DNA of 64,000 nucleotides, taken from NCBI GenBank assembly GCA_040702975.1, contig CP159990.1, positions 3,038,001 to 3,102,000 on the forward strand, read 5' to 3'. This document shows, in pieces, positions 44,182 to 53,278 of the stretch. The position numbers were made by a program, and so were the translations under genes. Below the pieces are notes generated by a model. It was given only the letters and a program-made list of their open reading frames with translations, was not told where the DNA came from and searched no databases. Within the stretch, counting starts at the first letter, position 1; each line of letters opens with the position of its first letter. The DNA is from Roseburia hominis (GTDB lineage: Bacteria; Bacillota; Clostridia; Lachnospirales; Lachnospiraceae).

Positions 44182-44544
44182 ATGGATATCATTACGCAGA
44201 CCGTCCGGGCTCTGGGTATCAATGCTACTTACCTTGGCTACCGCTACTTAATTGATGCCGTTGAGATTGTTATTGAGGACGAAGACACTTTGTTATCCGT
44301 ATGTTCTAAACTTTATCCAGCCGTTGCCGAGCGTCACCACACTACTCCGGATAATGTGGAGCGCAACATCAGAACCGCCGTAAATGCATGTTGGGAAAGA
44401 GGAAATCGTTCCATTTTGGAAAAATTATTTCCTTATCCCATCGTAGCCAAGCCTAGTTCTGGTGAATTGATTGATGCCATTGCAGAATACTGCCGCAGAG
44501 CCGCAAAACAGGCGCAGTCTGTAGCAAATGGCGATGCTAAATAA
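44182..44544 (+). CDS. Stand-alone Spo0A C-terminal-domain protein (copy 2)
   Basis: A 120-residue protein, Spo0A effector domain only. Family features: ALGINATYLGYRYLIDAVEIV, SKLYPAVAERHHTTPDNVERNIRTAVNACWERGN and the closing PSSGELIDAIAEY. Of the three copies it keeps the Spo0A recognition helix best (VERNIR against VERAIR), so it may recognise genuine 0A boxes. Without a receiver it cannot be phosphorylated; it could compete with or modulate Spo0A. Start ATG 44182 has AGGAGAAAGGAGAG upstream. It converges with copy 3. Confidence 0.9.
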   Translation: MDIITQTVRALGINATYLGYRYLIDAVEIVIEDEDTLLSVCSKLYPAVAERHHTTPDNVERNIRTAVNACWERGNRSILEKLFPYPIVAKPSSGELIDAIAEYCRRAAKQAQSVANGDAK

Positions 44545-44584
44545 AATGTGATTTTTATCGTCTATTCACATTAAAAGGCAACAA

Positions 44585-44652
44585 AATATCCCTGTAAATG
44601 CAAGTCTATTCATGACTAAACCATGATTCGGCCTGACATTTACAGGGATATT
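44585..44652. terminator. Large bidirectional hairpin between two convergent Spo0A-C genes
   Basis: A perfect 16-bp stem (AATATCCCTGTAAATG / CATTTACAGGGATATT) with a 36-nt loop that itself can form TCATG-CATGA. Outer GGCAACA / TGTTGC arms (44577 and 44661) can extend it. Plus-strand exit reads GCTTTTC, minus-strand exit reads TTTTGTTGCC. It is a plausible terminator for both genes but is longer than most. Confidence 0.65.
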
Positions 44653-44681
44653 GCTTTTCATGTTGCTGTTACACTATAGAC

Positions 44682-45047
44682 CTACTCCTCACGTTCTTCC
44701 AGACCCCAGCCCTCTATATCGTGCCGGGTCATATAACGTATGATTCCATCTATAAATTCTGTATTTGTAGGGCGTCTCTGGTCAGATTTTCCGGGAAAAT
44801 ATTTTTCGATTCTCTCAGGGGCCGTACGTTTCCAGCACCGCTCTATCACAGCCCGGATATTCGTCTCGATCATCCAGACTGAGGCATGGTTTCTCTTCGC
44901 CACTTCAGGATATACGTCTTTTGTGATATGTCCCAAATCACACTTTTCATCAAATGCCACTTTAATCGCATCAATCATATACCGATATCCTGTATAAGTC
45001 GCACGAATTCCCAGCTCATGCAGTATCATTTGTATATATAACTCCAT
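44682..45047 (-). CDS. Stand-alone Spo0A C-terminal-domain protein (copy 3)
   Basis: A 121-residue Spo0A_C protein: ELGIRATYTGYRYMIDAIKVA, KDVYPEVAKRNHASVWMIETNIRAVIERCW and PTNTEFIDGIIRYM. The recognition helix reads IETNIR, so the first DNA-contacting Arg of Spo0A is Thr. Its start codon overlaps the HPr stop by one base and it is the last gene of the cdaA-cdaR-HPr group, unlike copies 1 and 2, which have their own promoters. The C-terminus is acidic (EEREE). Confidence 0.9.
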   Translation of the reverse strand: MELYIQMILHELGIRATYTGYRYMIDAIKVAFDEKCDLGHITKDVYPEVAKRNHASVWMIETNIRAVIERCWKRTAPERIEKYFPGKSDQRRPTNTEFIDGIIRYMTRHDIEGWGLEEREE

Positions 45048-45310
45048 TACTCACCTAACCCGCTTTCTACGATGTCTACCATGGCGCGCAACGCTTCTTC
45101 CTCATCCTTACCGTCACAGATAATCTCAATCTCGTCTCCTCTTTTAATACAGGCGCCCAAAACACTGAGAACGCTTTTGGCATTTCCCTCCGAACCACGG
45201 CAAAGAAAAGTAATGTTGCTTTTATACTCAAGAGCTGTCTTACAGAATAAACCTGCCGGACGCAAATGAAGCCCTGTGGGATTCATAATTACTACCTTAC
45301 TGCTAATCAT
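45047..45310 (-). CDS. ptsH: HPr-family phosphocarrier protein
   Basis: An 87-residue HPr-like protein. GLHLRPAG carries the phospho-accepting His, and AKSVLSVLG carries the serine that HPr kinase modifies in Firmicutes, so both regulatory sites are kept. Start ATG 45310 has GGAGG 5 nt upstream and overlaps the cdaR end. Its location behind cdaR and not beside ptsI suggests a regulatory, Crh-like or second HPr, although unlike Crh it keeps the active His. Confidence 0.88.
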   Translation of the reverse strand: MISSKVVIMNPTGLHLRPAGLFCKTALEYKSNITFLCRGSEGNAKSVLSVLGACIKRGDEIEIICDGKDEEEALRAMVDIVESGLGE

Positions 45311-46568
45311 CTTCGCCTCCGCCATTCTTCTCCAACGTGATATTCACGTTGACCCCATCAACAAGTTCAATACCATCCGGCAGTACAATCTGCACCGGCA
45401 CCGTATAATCCCCGCCATTTCTGTAATTCACCAGATTGATGGAAACATCACCCTGTTCAAGCACTACATGCTCCAATTCCTGCTCGTCTTTCCCGGTAAT
45501 CACAATCTTGAGATTCTCCGTGGTATTATAGCGTACCTTATAGCCATCCGGCACATTGACTACCGAAATAGATCTGATAGGAAATTCAATCGTCTTGGTT
45601 CCTAATTTCTCCACTAAAATCTTGACCAATACAGGAATTCCTGCAGTTTCATCTTCCGCTTTTGCCCAGCTTGGCAGATATTCCTTGATATCAACTGAAA
45701 ATTCTTCTGTCTCCTTCAGATTAGTACGCACCAAAGCCTCCGAAGGAATTTCTATAGAAGTCACATCCTCAAGCTGCTCTTCTGTTCCCACAATATCAAT
45801 CTTTTCCGGCTGAACGGACAGACCAGTAAAACGATACCCGGGCGCAGTCTCGATCTCAGATGTGTCAAAATCCACCGCTACCGACTTCTTGCGAAGCAGT
45901 TTAACGCTTACTTTCAATCCTTCTTCACCCAGATTATGTTCAATAAGCGTCGCATCTATAGGCTTCCCTTTTGCATCATAAAGTGTCATCTCAGCCGGCA
46001 GTTCTTTATCCTTTGAAAGTCCGGCCACATTTACCTCGGCCACCACCTTCGCGATGGAATCCACCACTGCTTCCGGCCCGCTGATTTCAATCTTCTCAGG
46101 ATCAGCCTGAACACTGCCTAACACATATCCGTCACGCACAGTTCCGGCAGTCGTAGCCGTAATCGGAAATGATGCCGTCTTACTTGCATCAATCGATACC
46201 AACACATTCTTAGGCTCTGCCACCGCCTCCGTATAAGTATGGTTTGGAATCGATATTTCAATCGGAATTAAGGAACGGCTCACAAGGTTGATCATATCTG
46301 CTGTTGCACGAATATCTGACGACTGTATCTTATCCAGTTCTTCTTTTTTAGCTTTCACTGTTACAGAAATTGTTCTCGTCTCATCAGAAATCTGATACGT
46401 ATTCCCCTTATTGGTAATGATCTCTGTTCGCGTCACAGACACTGGTATATTAGTATAAGTTCTCTCTCTGACCGGATTCTGTGCATTGGCCACAAGCGCC
46501 CAGACTGCTACCGCAAACAAAAAAGCCAATGCTTTCAGTCCCGGATTCTTAATCAGTCCTTTTTTCAT
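45303..46568 (-). CDS. cdaR: YbbR-domain regulator of diadenylate cyclase
   Basis: A 421-residue protein with one N-terminal membrane helix (LKALAFLFAVAVWALVANA) and about four extracytoplasmic YbbR repeats, each with a FPITATTAGTVRDGY or VPDGYKV-like turn and an IxxxG(P/T/K)-E element. CdaR binds CdaA across the membrane and adjusts c-di-AMP synthesis. It overlaps cdaA by 20 bp. In many Firmicutes glmM follows; here an HPr and a Spo0A-C gene occupy that place. Confidence 0.92.
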   Translation of the reverse strand: MKKGLIKNPGLKALAFLFAVAVWALVANAQNPVRERTYTNIPVSVTRTEIITNKGNTYQISDETRTISVTVKAKKEELDKIQSSDIRATADMINLVSRSLIPIEISIPNHTYTEAVAEPKNVLVSIDASKTASFPITATTAGTVRDGYVLGSVQADPEKIEISGPEAVVDSIAKVVAEVNVAGLSKDKELPAEMTLYDAKGKPIDATLIEHNLGEEGLKVSVKLLRKKSVAVDFDTSEIETAPGYRFTGLSVQPEKIDIVGTEEQLEDVTSIEIPSEALVRTNLKETEEFSVDIKEYLPSWAKAEDETAGIPVLVKILVEKLGTKTIEFPIRSISVVNVPDGYKVRYNTTENLKIVITGKDEQELEHVVLEQGDVSINLVNYRNGGDYTVPVQIVLPDGIELVDGVNVNITLEKNGGGEDD

Positions 46569-47439
46569 GCTTCATCCATCCTTTCAGCCAATCCATGAAT
46601 CTCTTATTCTCTGTCTTCTTATCCTGAATAGCCTCAATCCGTTCTCTAAGATATTCCGGCGTTACATTTCTCACCAGCTGACCTCCCAGAGCAACAGAAA
46701 CATAACCGGTCTCCTCTGATACCGCAACAATCAGCGCGTCGCTGACCTCACTCATACCGATTGCCGCTCTATGGCGTGTTCCAAGATCTTTGCTTATCCC
46801 CATATTATCTGAAAGGGGCAGATAACAGGTTGCAGAAACAATCCGGTCTCCCCGCACGATAATCGCACCATCATGAAGTGGTGTATTATGCTCAAAAATA
46901 TTGATTAGCACTTGCCTTGACACCAGACAGTCCAGCCGAATTCCTGTACTCTCATATTCAGTCAATTTAATCGCCTGCTCGATTACGATCAAAGCTCCTG
47001 TCTTAACTGCTCCCATAGCAAAAGCTGCCTGCACAATTCCATCAATCGTCTCTTCACTGAACCGTGCACCATCGCGTCCCTTTTTATCGAGACCCGTCAC
47101 TGATGCAAGAAATTGTTTCTCACCTAATTTTTCAAGCGCTCGTCTAAGCTCCGGCTGAAACACCACTACTACCGCCGTCGCCATCACCGAAAGCAGATTC
47201 TCCGCAACCCACAAAATCGTATTCATTTTAAAGATTGCAGCGAAAAGTACAAAAACACCAAAGACCAGTATTCCTTTTAAAAGCATCCACGCCTTTGTAT
47301 TTTTGATCCATAAAATCACTTGATAAATCAAATATGCTATAATGAATATCTCTATAATGTCAATAATCCTGACTTCCGGGAAATACCAACCCGCCATGCC
47401 CAGATGCTCTCTAAAGAAATTAAACACAACATTCCCCAT
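46549..47439 (-). CDS. cdaA: Membrane-bound diadenylate cyclase
   Basis: A 296-residue enzyme that makes c-di-AMP from two ATP. Three N-terminal membrane helices (to ~90) are followed by the DAC domain with the catalytic LHDGAIIVRGDRI and the ATP-contacting GTRHRAAIGMSE. Length and architecture are those of CdaA/DacA. SD GGAGG precedes the ATG. It pairs with cdaR. Its product controls K+ uptake and wall homeostasis in Firmicutes; trkAH lies 40 kb away in the same window. Confidence 0.96.
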   Translation of the reverse strand: MGNVVFNFFREHLGMAGWYFPEVRIIDIIEIFIIAYLIYQVILWIKNTKAWMLLKGILVFGVFVLFAAIFKMNTILWVAENLLSVMATAVVVVFQPELRRALEKLGEKQFLASVTGLDKKGRDGARFSEETIDGIVQAAFAMGAVKTGALIVIEQAIKLTEYESTGIRLDCLVSRQVLINIFEHNTPLHDGAIIVRGDRIVSATCYLPLSDNMGISKDLGTRHRAAIGMSEVSDALIVAVSEETGYVSVALGGQLVRNVTPEYLRERIEAIQDKKTENKRFMDWLKGWMKHEKRTD

Positions 47440-47477
47440 TTCTGCACCTCCCTTCCGTTCTTTATTCTTCTTACCTC

Positions 47478-48623
47478 TTATTCTTCTAATTCTTTTCTTA
47501 CAATATTCTCAATATCCAATTCATCCTTCAAACTTTTTGCAAGCAGCAGTTCATCTGTATTGGAAGCCACACTTACCTTCCGGGGACCGGAAGAAGTATC
47601 TGTTTTTCGGCTGCCTCCCGGTCTCTTTTTCGGAACGCGCTGCTTAGCAGAAGCCTCCCGGCCTCTTGAAGTATAATCTTCTTCCAACTCTTCCATCTCA
47701 TCACGGCGCTCATTGATTCGCTTAATCTGTTTTTCCGGTGCGGAAATGGAAATCTTTGGAACCGCCTTCACATAGTAATAATAATCATCGTCTTCATATT
47801 GCAAATGCTCCGTTCTGGAGTAATCCACGGAAAACAAAAAGAATTCCAGAATCAGTCCCACAAGAATCGCAAAAAGATTCCCGGCAATAAGAGCTCCGTA
47901 AGAGGTATGTATATTAAACGCCATATCTCCTGCCACAACTACAATAATATTTGCGACCGCGCCCGCCGATGCAGCGATTTTCCACGCATGATCGACAGAA
48001 AGTCTGCGAATCGTGTAGACCGTAAACACGCAGATTACAAACGCGATAATAGTAATCCATAGCGATTTATCCTGCAGCACCATCTTCACAAATATAGAAA
48101 TCTGGCCAACGATTCCCTCTGCTCCCTTGATAACCGCCGAAGAACTTTTCACGCACATGATCATATAATATACAATTGCTCCAAATGCGATCGGGACTGC
48201 CGTGACCGGCGTCATCGCAAGTCCGCATGCGACCGGAACCACATAAGGAATCTTGAGCATAAAGGCAATCGGAGTAATAAGAAGCAGGATGGCCCTCTTC
48301 GGTGTAAATCTGCAATAAAAGATAAACATCATCACAAAAATGAGTGCACTCACCGCCATAACTCCCAGCGAAAGCTTGAACATATGAGCAAGAATCAATC
48401 CTGCTGCCGCCACTACGGTAAAGACCGGCGGAAGAAATGTACAGATTATCGCTAAAGCCATCGTGACAATCGGCGTTGCTACCACCTTCATTAATCCCAG
48501 ATTCTGGTTGATCAGAAAAAAGGAAACAAACCCCAGAATAAACTGGAACCCTTTGTCAAAATAAATAGAGTAGTTCGCATACAAATTCTGTACTTTTTCT
48601 TTCCATACTAATATCTCACTCAT
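47478..48623 (-). CDS. Polytopic membrane protein of unknown function
   Basis: A 381-residue protein with ~9 hydrophobic segments (about 25-275) and a soluble basic C-terminal tail of ~100 residues (KKRPGGSRKTDTSSG...). Start ATG 48623 has GGGAG 8 nt upstream. The membrane part has an even spread of helices without transporter signatures I recognise. It directly precedes cdaA and follows another small membrane protein on the same strand. Function unknown; the location suggests an envelope role. Confidence 0.75.
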   Translation of the reverse strand: MSEILVWKEKVQNLYANYSIYFDKGFQFILGFVSFFLINQNLGLMKVVATPIVTMALAIICTFLPPVFTVVAAAGLILAHMFKLSLGVMAVSALIFVMMFIFYCRFTPKRAILLLITPIAFMLKIPYVVPVACGLAMTPVTAVPIAFGAIVYYMIMCVKSSSAVIKGAEGIVGQISIFVKMVLQDKSLWITIIAFVICVFTVYTIRRLSVDHAWKIAASAGAVANIIVVVAGDMAFNIHTSYGALIAGNLFAILVGLILEFFLFSVDYSRTEHLQYEDDDYYYYVKAVPKISISAPEKQIKRINERRDEMEELEEDYTSRGREASAKQRVPKKRPGGSRKTDTSSGPRKVSVASNTDELLLAKSLKDELDIENIVRKELEE

Positions 48624-48625
48624 CA

Positions 48626-49018
48626 CTATTTCTCCCTTTCATACATTCTATTCAGTCTGGTAAGGTCATGATTGAATCTTTTGATACGTTTTCGTGCCTG
48701 ATTGTGCTTACTTTTGTAAAACTGTGATGCCACAAGTATATAGAGCGCGACCATCACAATATAACCTGTAATCACACAGATTACCGTCATTATAATAAAT
48801 GGCATATTCAGATTTTTCAAAATCTCGTCCAGAAATGCAACTGCTGCCACCCCGACTGCAATCGCATATCCGATTGTCACCCAGATCACAGTCACTATCG
48901 TATGAAAGCTCGTATAGTCTTTTCTATAGTAAGAACTGATTTTTAAATCCTCTTCGCCTTCTTTGCTTTCGTACATCGCCATTCTCGTCATTAGCTTTAC
49001 TTTTTGTTCATTTAGCAT
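48626..49018 (-). CDS. Small membrane protein of unknown function
   Basis: A 130-residue protein with two membrane helices (about 40-62 and 73-97) and a basic C-terminus (SKHNQARKRIKRFNHDL). Start ATG 49018 has GAGGTGA upstream; the frame upstream of it is not used. It is adjacent to the larger membrane protein gene (2-bp gap) and 55 bp after the comF-like gene. Not recognised. Confidence 0.75.
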   Translation of the reverse strand: MLNEQKVKLMTRMAMYESKEGEEDLKISSYYRKDYTSFHTIVTVIWVTIGYAIAVGVAAVAFLDEILKNLNMPFIIMTVICVITGYIVMVALYILVASQFYKSKHNQARKRIKRFNHDLTRLNRMYEREK

Positions 49019-49073
49019 ACAATCACCTCGATATGTACTCCCCGTATAAACATCATTTTCAGTATAGCAAATA

Positions 49074-49793
49074 TCAGAATCCTTGTCCAATACTTATAGT
49101 CAAAAAGTAGACTTTTTCTGCTCCCGCCCGCTTTAGACTTACTGCAGCTTCATCAATCGTACTTCCGGTCGTATAGATATCATCAATCACTGCGATTCTT
49201 TTTGCCGTCAATCGTCCCTTCACCTGAAATGCACCCCTCACATTTCTTCTGCGCTGATTATGATCCAGATTCTTCTGTGCCTCCGTATATTTCACACGCC
49301 TCAGAAGGTGCTTATCCACTGGAATGCCGGAATACCTTCCCAGAAATTCAGCAAGGATCTCCGCCTGATTGTACCCACGTTTTATTCTTCTTTTCCAGTG
49401 CAGAGGAACAGGGACCAGAAGCTCCACCCCCTGCTTTTTTAAATAGCCTCCATAATAACGTGCCAGCTCTTTTCCAAAAATCTCACCATTTATTCTGAGA
49501 TTCTTGTATTTTAATGCATAGATAGCGTCGCTGACTCTGCCTTTATGAAGCCACAGGCTTCGCCCTTCCTCGAACTCATGCCTGATTTTCGCACAATCCG
49601 CACAGAATTCCTGTTCCGGCGTTCGGACAGGTTTTCCACACGTCATACATCTGGGCTGCATCACATACGGCAGCCTTTTCCTGCAATCCCTGCAAATCCC
49701 ATCATTTGTTACCACACCGCAAAACGGACATTTTATCGGATAAAGCAAATTTAGAAGAAACGCAAGGATTCGACGGTTCTGTTCTTTTTCCAT
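49074..49793 (-). CDS. comF: ComF-family phosphoribosyltransferase-like protein
   Basis: A 239-residue protein. The N-terminal zinc-ribbon Cys pairs (CPFCG, CRDC, CMTCGKP, FCADC) and the C-terminal PRPP-binding loop AVIDDIYTTGST define ComF/GntX proteins, used in DNA uptake in competent bacteria. The start is uncertain: ATG 49793 (MEKEQNRR) matches the family but lacks an SD; ATG 49841 sits directly after the recD2 stop and would depend on coupling. It is the second gene after recD2. Confidence 0.9.
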   Translation of the reverse strand: MEKEQNRRILAFLLNLLYPIKCPFCGVVTNDGICRDCRKRLPYVMQPRCMTCGKPVRTPEQEFCADCAKIRHEFEEGRSLWLHKGRVSDAIYALKYKNLRINGEIFGKELARYYGGYLKKQGVELLVPVPLHWKRRIKRGYNQAEILAEFLGRYSGIPVDKHLLRRVKYTEAQKNLDHNQRRRNVRGAFQVKGRLTAKRIAVIDDIYTTGSTIDEAAVSLKRAGAEKVYFLTISIGQGF

Positions 49794-49841
49794 AATATTG
49801 TTTCGAATTTGTGACCCATATAAAATATAAATAAGAAACAT

Positions 49842-52058
49842 CTATAGATGAAATTCGCGGATTCGTTCCGCCAGACTGGTATTGCGGTTCTGCTCATTCG
49901 TATTGAGGATCATCTCCTGAAACGTCGCATCGCTCCCCACCAGCGTCACGCATTTCCGCGCCCGGGTGATTGCTGTATACAGTAAATTTCGGTGAAACAA
50001 CTGGCGCGGACCTGTAAGCAGCGGTATCACAACCGCCGGATATTCACTCCCCTGCGACTTGTGGATCGTGATTGCATAGGCCAGCTCCAACTCCTCCAAA
50101 AGCTCAAAGGGATACTCCACCTTTCTCTTTTCATCATATTCCACCGTCAGACTTTCCGTATAGGTATTGATCTCCGTAATGATTCCCATATCGCCGTTGA
50201 AAATTCCCATGCCCTTATCAACGACCAAACCGTACTTTGTCGTGATCTCCCACTCAAGCTGATAGTTATTCCGAATCTGCATGACCTTGTCGCCCACGCG
50301 GAAACGCCTCTCGCCATACTCCTTTTCTGCTTTTTTCGGCGACGGAGGATTTAAGTATTCCTGCAGAATTCCATTGAGACGTTCCACGCCCAGAAGCCCC
50401 TTCCTCATAGGGGTCAGGACCTGAATATCGTAAGGTCTGGCATCTACATATCTCGGTAATTTATCCTGGATCAGCGCCAGTAACACGCGGATAATCACAT
50501 TAGCATCCTGTCGTTTCAGGAAAAAGAAATCACGGCTCTTATTGTCCAGAACCACCATCTCGCCCCGATTGATCTTATGCGCATTTACCACAATATCACT
50601 TTTGCTCGCCTGACGGAAAATCTTTGTCAGCATCACGACCGAAAAACACTCCGAATCAATGATATCTTTTAATACGCTCCCCGGCCCCACCGACGGAAGC
50701 TGATTAATATCTCCTACCAGAATAAGCCGTGTCCCGGGCATCACTGCGCAAAGAAGGGCATGCATGAGAGGCAGATCGACCATAGACATCTCATCGATAA
50801 TAATAACGTCCGCCGTGAGCGGATTCTCTTCATTTCTTGAAAATCCATTCCGGGCATTCTCATCTTCCGGGTTTCCGCTGACTTCCAGCATTCTGTGAAT
50901 GGTCTGCGCCTCATATCCGGTCGCCTCCGTCATTCGTTTTGCCGCACGCCCTGTCGGCGCTGCAAGCAGGATTTCCAGATCTTCATTCTGAAAATACTGG
51001 ATCATCGCATTGATCGTAGTCGTCTTTCCCGTACCCGGTCCTCCGGTAAGCACCATAATGCCATGATGGACCGCTTCCTTTACCGCAAGGCGCTGCCTTT
51101 CATCCAATTCCATGGCGGTATGCTCTTCCATTTTACGAAGCCGTGACTCTATCACTACATCTGCTTCCTCATATTCCAGATTCAGATCATGGAGCATCTT
51201 CGCGGTATTCAGTTCTAAATAGTAATAGTGGGAAGCATATACCCTAAGTCCATCCTCTCCTTCTTTGAGGACCACCTTTCTCTCCATAGCAAGATCCATC
51301 AAATATTTTTCCATATCCCGGATCTCCACTTCCAGAAGCTCTGACGCGCGTTTCATCAGCGCCGGCTTCGTCAGGTAAATGTGTCCCTCAGCCACACTCT
51401 GCTGCAATGTATAGAAAATACCGCTGCGTATACGAAAATCTGAATCAGTATGTATTCCCACCTTGGCTGCGATCTCATCTGCCGTCTTAAATCCAATTCC
51501 CTGGATTTGATCTGCCATCTGATAGGGATTCTCTTCCAGCACCTGGCGGAGCTTTGGCCCATAATAGCGATAAATCTTGGCTGCCAGCGCCGTTGTGATC
51601 CCGAATTTCTGCAAATAGATCATGGCTTCACGCATATCGCGTTTTTCTTCTGCCTGAATTGCGATCTCTCTTGCCATTCTTTCGCTGATTCCTTTAATCT
51701 CGGCAAGTCTCTCCGGCTCCTCCTCGATAATCCGGAACGTATCCTCACGAAACTTTTTGACGATTCTTTTTGCGAGAGTCGCACCTACTCCTTTGATCGC
51801 TCCGGAACCAAGATACCGCTCAATAGAGATCAAATCCTCCGGAGCCTTCACTTCATAGTTCGTGATCCTAAGCTGTGTACCATAAATATTGTGTACAGTA
51901 TACTCTCCGCTTACTTCTACCAGCTCTCCTTCGGAAATATAATTCAGGCTGCCCACGCAGGTCAGCTCTCCATCTTCACAATTCAACTGAAATACGGTAT
52001 AGCCATTGTCTTCATTTCGAAACACAATATGTTCTACATACCCCTTGACTACTTCCAT
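49842..52058 (-). CDS. recD2: RecD2 5'-3' DNA helicase
   Basis: A 738-residue SF1B helicase of the RecD2 type, which acts without RecBC. An N-terminal OB-like and helix-hairpin-helix region (SIERYLGSGAIKGVGATLAKRI, EIKGISERMAREI, GIGFKTADEIA) precedes the motor: Walker A GGPGTGKTT, VIIDEMSMVD, GDINQLPSVGPG, then the C-terminal AYAITIHKSQGSEYP and YTAITRARK. Length is usual (~730-790). It begins the string that runs through comF-like to cdaA. Terminator of mreB lies just upstream. Confidence 0.96.
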   Translation of the reverse strand: MEVVKGYVEHIVFRNEDNGYTVFQLNCEDGELTCVGSLNYISEGELVEVSGEYTVHNIYGTQLRITNYEVKAPEDLISIERYLGSGAIKGVGATLAKRIVKKFREDTFRIIEEEPERLAEIKGISERMAREIAIQAEEKRDMREAMIYLQKFGITTALAAKIYRYYGPKLRQVLEENPYQMADQIQGIGFKTADEIAAKVGIHTDSDFRIRSGIFYTLQQSVAEGHIYLTKPALMKRASELLEVEIRDMEKYLMDLAMERKVVLKEGEDGLRVYASHYYYLELNTAKMLHDLNLEYEEADVVIESRLRKMEEHTAMELDERQRLAVKEAVHHGIMVLTGGPGTGKTTTINAMIQYFQNEDLEILLAAPTGRAAKRMTEATGYEAQTIHRMLEVSGNPEDENARNGFSRNEENPLTADVIIIDEMSMVDLPLMHALLCAVMPGTRLILVGDINQLPSVGPGSVLKDIIDSECFSVVMLTKIFRQASKSDIVVNAHKINRGEMVVLDNKSRDFFFLKRQDANVIIRVLLALIQDKLPRYVDARPYDIQVLTPMRKGLLGVERLNGILQEYLNPPSPKKAEKEYGERRFRVGDKVMQIRNNYQLEWEITTKYGLVVDKGMGIFNGDMGIITEINTYTESLTVEYDEKRKVEYPFELLEELELAYAITIHKSQGSEYPAVVIPLLTGPRQLFHRNLLYTAITRARKCVTLVGSDATFQEMILNTNEQNRNTSLAERIREFHL

Positions 52059-52109
52059 AACTATCCTCCATCAGGCAAATTTAACCCGACTTTATTGTTT
52101 TGTGGGAAT

Positions 52110-52143
52110 AAAAGGGTAGTCCCGATAGCAGAACCACCCTTTT
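52110..52143 (-). terminator. Terminator of mreB
   Basis: AAAAGGGTGGT pairs with ACTACCCTTTT (one G-U), with the T run in the 3' arm, directly after the mreB stop codon on the minus strand. Confidence 0.75.
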
Positions 52144-52146
52144 CCT

Positions 52147-53136
52147 CTAAAAATCCTTTCTTCCATTCATAAATTCTACGAACTGCCCGGTACCAATCGC
52201 TACCACCTTCATCGGATCTTCCGCTGTCATGGTATTGATACCGGTCTTCTCCTCAATCAATTCCTCAAGCCCTCTGAGCATCGCACCGCCGCCGGTTAGA
52301 ACGATTCCTCTGTCCAGAATATCCGCTGAAAGCTCCGGAGGCGTTCTCTCCAGAACAGCAATAACAGCCTCAACGATCTGACTGGTCGTCTCCCTGAGTG
52401 CCTCCTCCGTCTCTGATGATGTTACCGTCACGATCTTCGGCAGACCAGTCACCAGGTTACGGCCCCGCACCTCCATCGTCTCATCTTCCACCAACGGATA
52501 TGTGGTTCCGATCTTGATCTTAATATCCTCCGCTGTACGCTCGCCGATTAAAAGATTATGCTTTTTACGCATGAACCGCACGATCGCCTCATCAAAGTCA
52601 TCGCCTGCTATCTTAAGCGAAGTATTCACCACCGTGCCGCCCAGAGAAATAACAGCAATATCTGAAGTTCCGCCACCAATATCTACGATCATATTCCCGC
52701 AGGGCTTGGCAATGTCGATCCCGGCGCCAATCGCTGCCGCAACGGGCTCTTCGATCAAATGAACCTCCCTTGCACCGGCCGCAAAAGCAGCCTCTTCCAC
52801 TGCCTTTTTCTCTACCTCCGTAACCCCGCTGGGCACGCAGATACTGATATTTGGCTTCTTAAAGGTCCGTCTCCCCACTGCCTTTTGCACAAAATATTTG
52901 ATCATCTTCTCTGTTACGATATAATCTGAAATTACGCCTTGTCGCAATGGTCTGACTGCCACAATATTTCCCGGAGTTCTGCCGAGCATCAGACGCGCTT
53001 CTTCTCCAATGGCCTTGATCACATTGGTATCTCTGTCAAATGCAACAACAGACGGTTCTTTTAACACAACACCCTTGCCCTTAACATAAACAAGAATGCT
53101 CGCAGTTCCCAAATCAATTCCTATATCAACCGACAT
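52147..53136 (-). CDS. mreB: MreB-type bacterial actin
   Basis: A 329-residue actin-fold protein that guides side-wall peptidoglycan synthesis. Phosphate 1 IGIDLGTASILVYVKG, phosphate 2 VDIGGGTSDIAVIS and the adenosine motif GGAMLRGL are all visible. No mreC/mreD is nearby, so it may be an extra MreB/Mbl-type copy; sequence alone does not separate MreB from Mbl here. Single gene with its own promoter and terminator. SD GGGAAAGGGG lies before the ATG. Confidence 0.95.
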   Translation of the reverse strand: MSVDIGIDLGTASILVYVKGKGVVLKEPSVVAFDRDTNVIKAIGEEARLMLGRTPGNIVAVRPLRQGVISDYIVTEKMIKYFVQKAVGRRTFKKPNISICVPSGVTEVEKKAVEEAAFAAGAREVHLIEEPVAAAIGAGIDIAKPCGNMIVDIGGGTSDIAVISLGGTVVNTSLKIAGDDFDEAIVRFMRKKHNLLIGERTAEDIKIKIGTTYPLVEDETMEVRGRNLVTGLPKIVTVTSSETEEALRETTSQIVEAVIAVLERTPPELSADILDRGIVLTGGGAMLRGLEELIEEKTGINTMTAEDPMKVVAIGTGQFVEFMNGRKDF

Positions 53137-53175
53137 TCCGATTCCCCTTTCCCATTTATATCTATTTCCTACTCT

Positions 53176-53204
53176 CTTGTATCATATATCATTATCTTTG
53201 CCAA
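53176..53204 (-). promoter_or_regulatory. Candidate promoter of mreB
   Basis: TTGGCA (53199-53204), 17-nt spacer, TACAAG (53176-53181) on the minus strand. A second TATAAT (53218-53223) with a TTCCAA 16 nt further up lies just upstream, so tandem promoters are possible. Confidence 0.4.
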
Positions 53205-53278
53205 TCGTGCACATTACATTATAATAAAAAAACGGATAATTGGAAAGTGTTTTTTACAAATTTAGGATTTCTTAAGTT

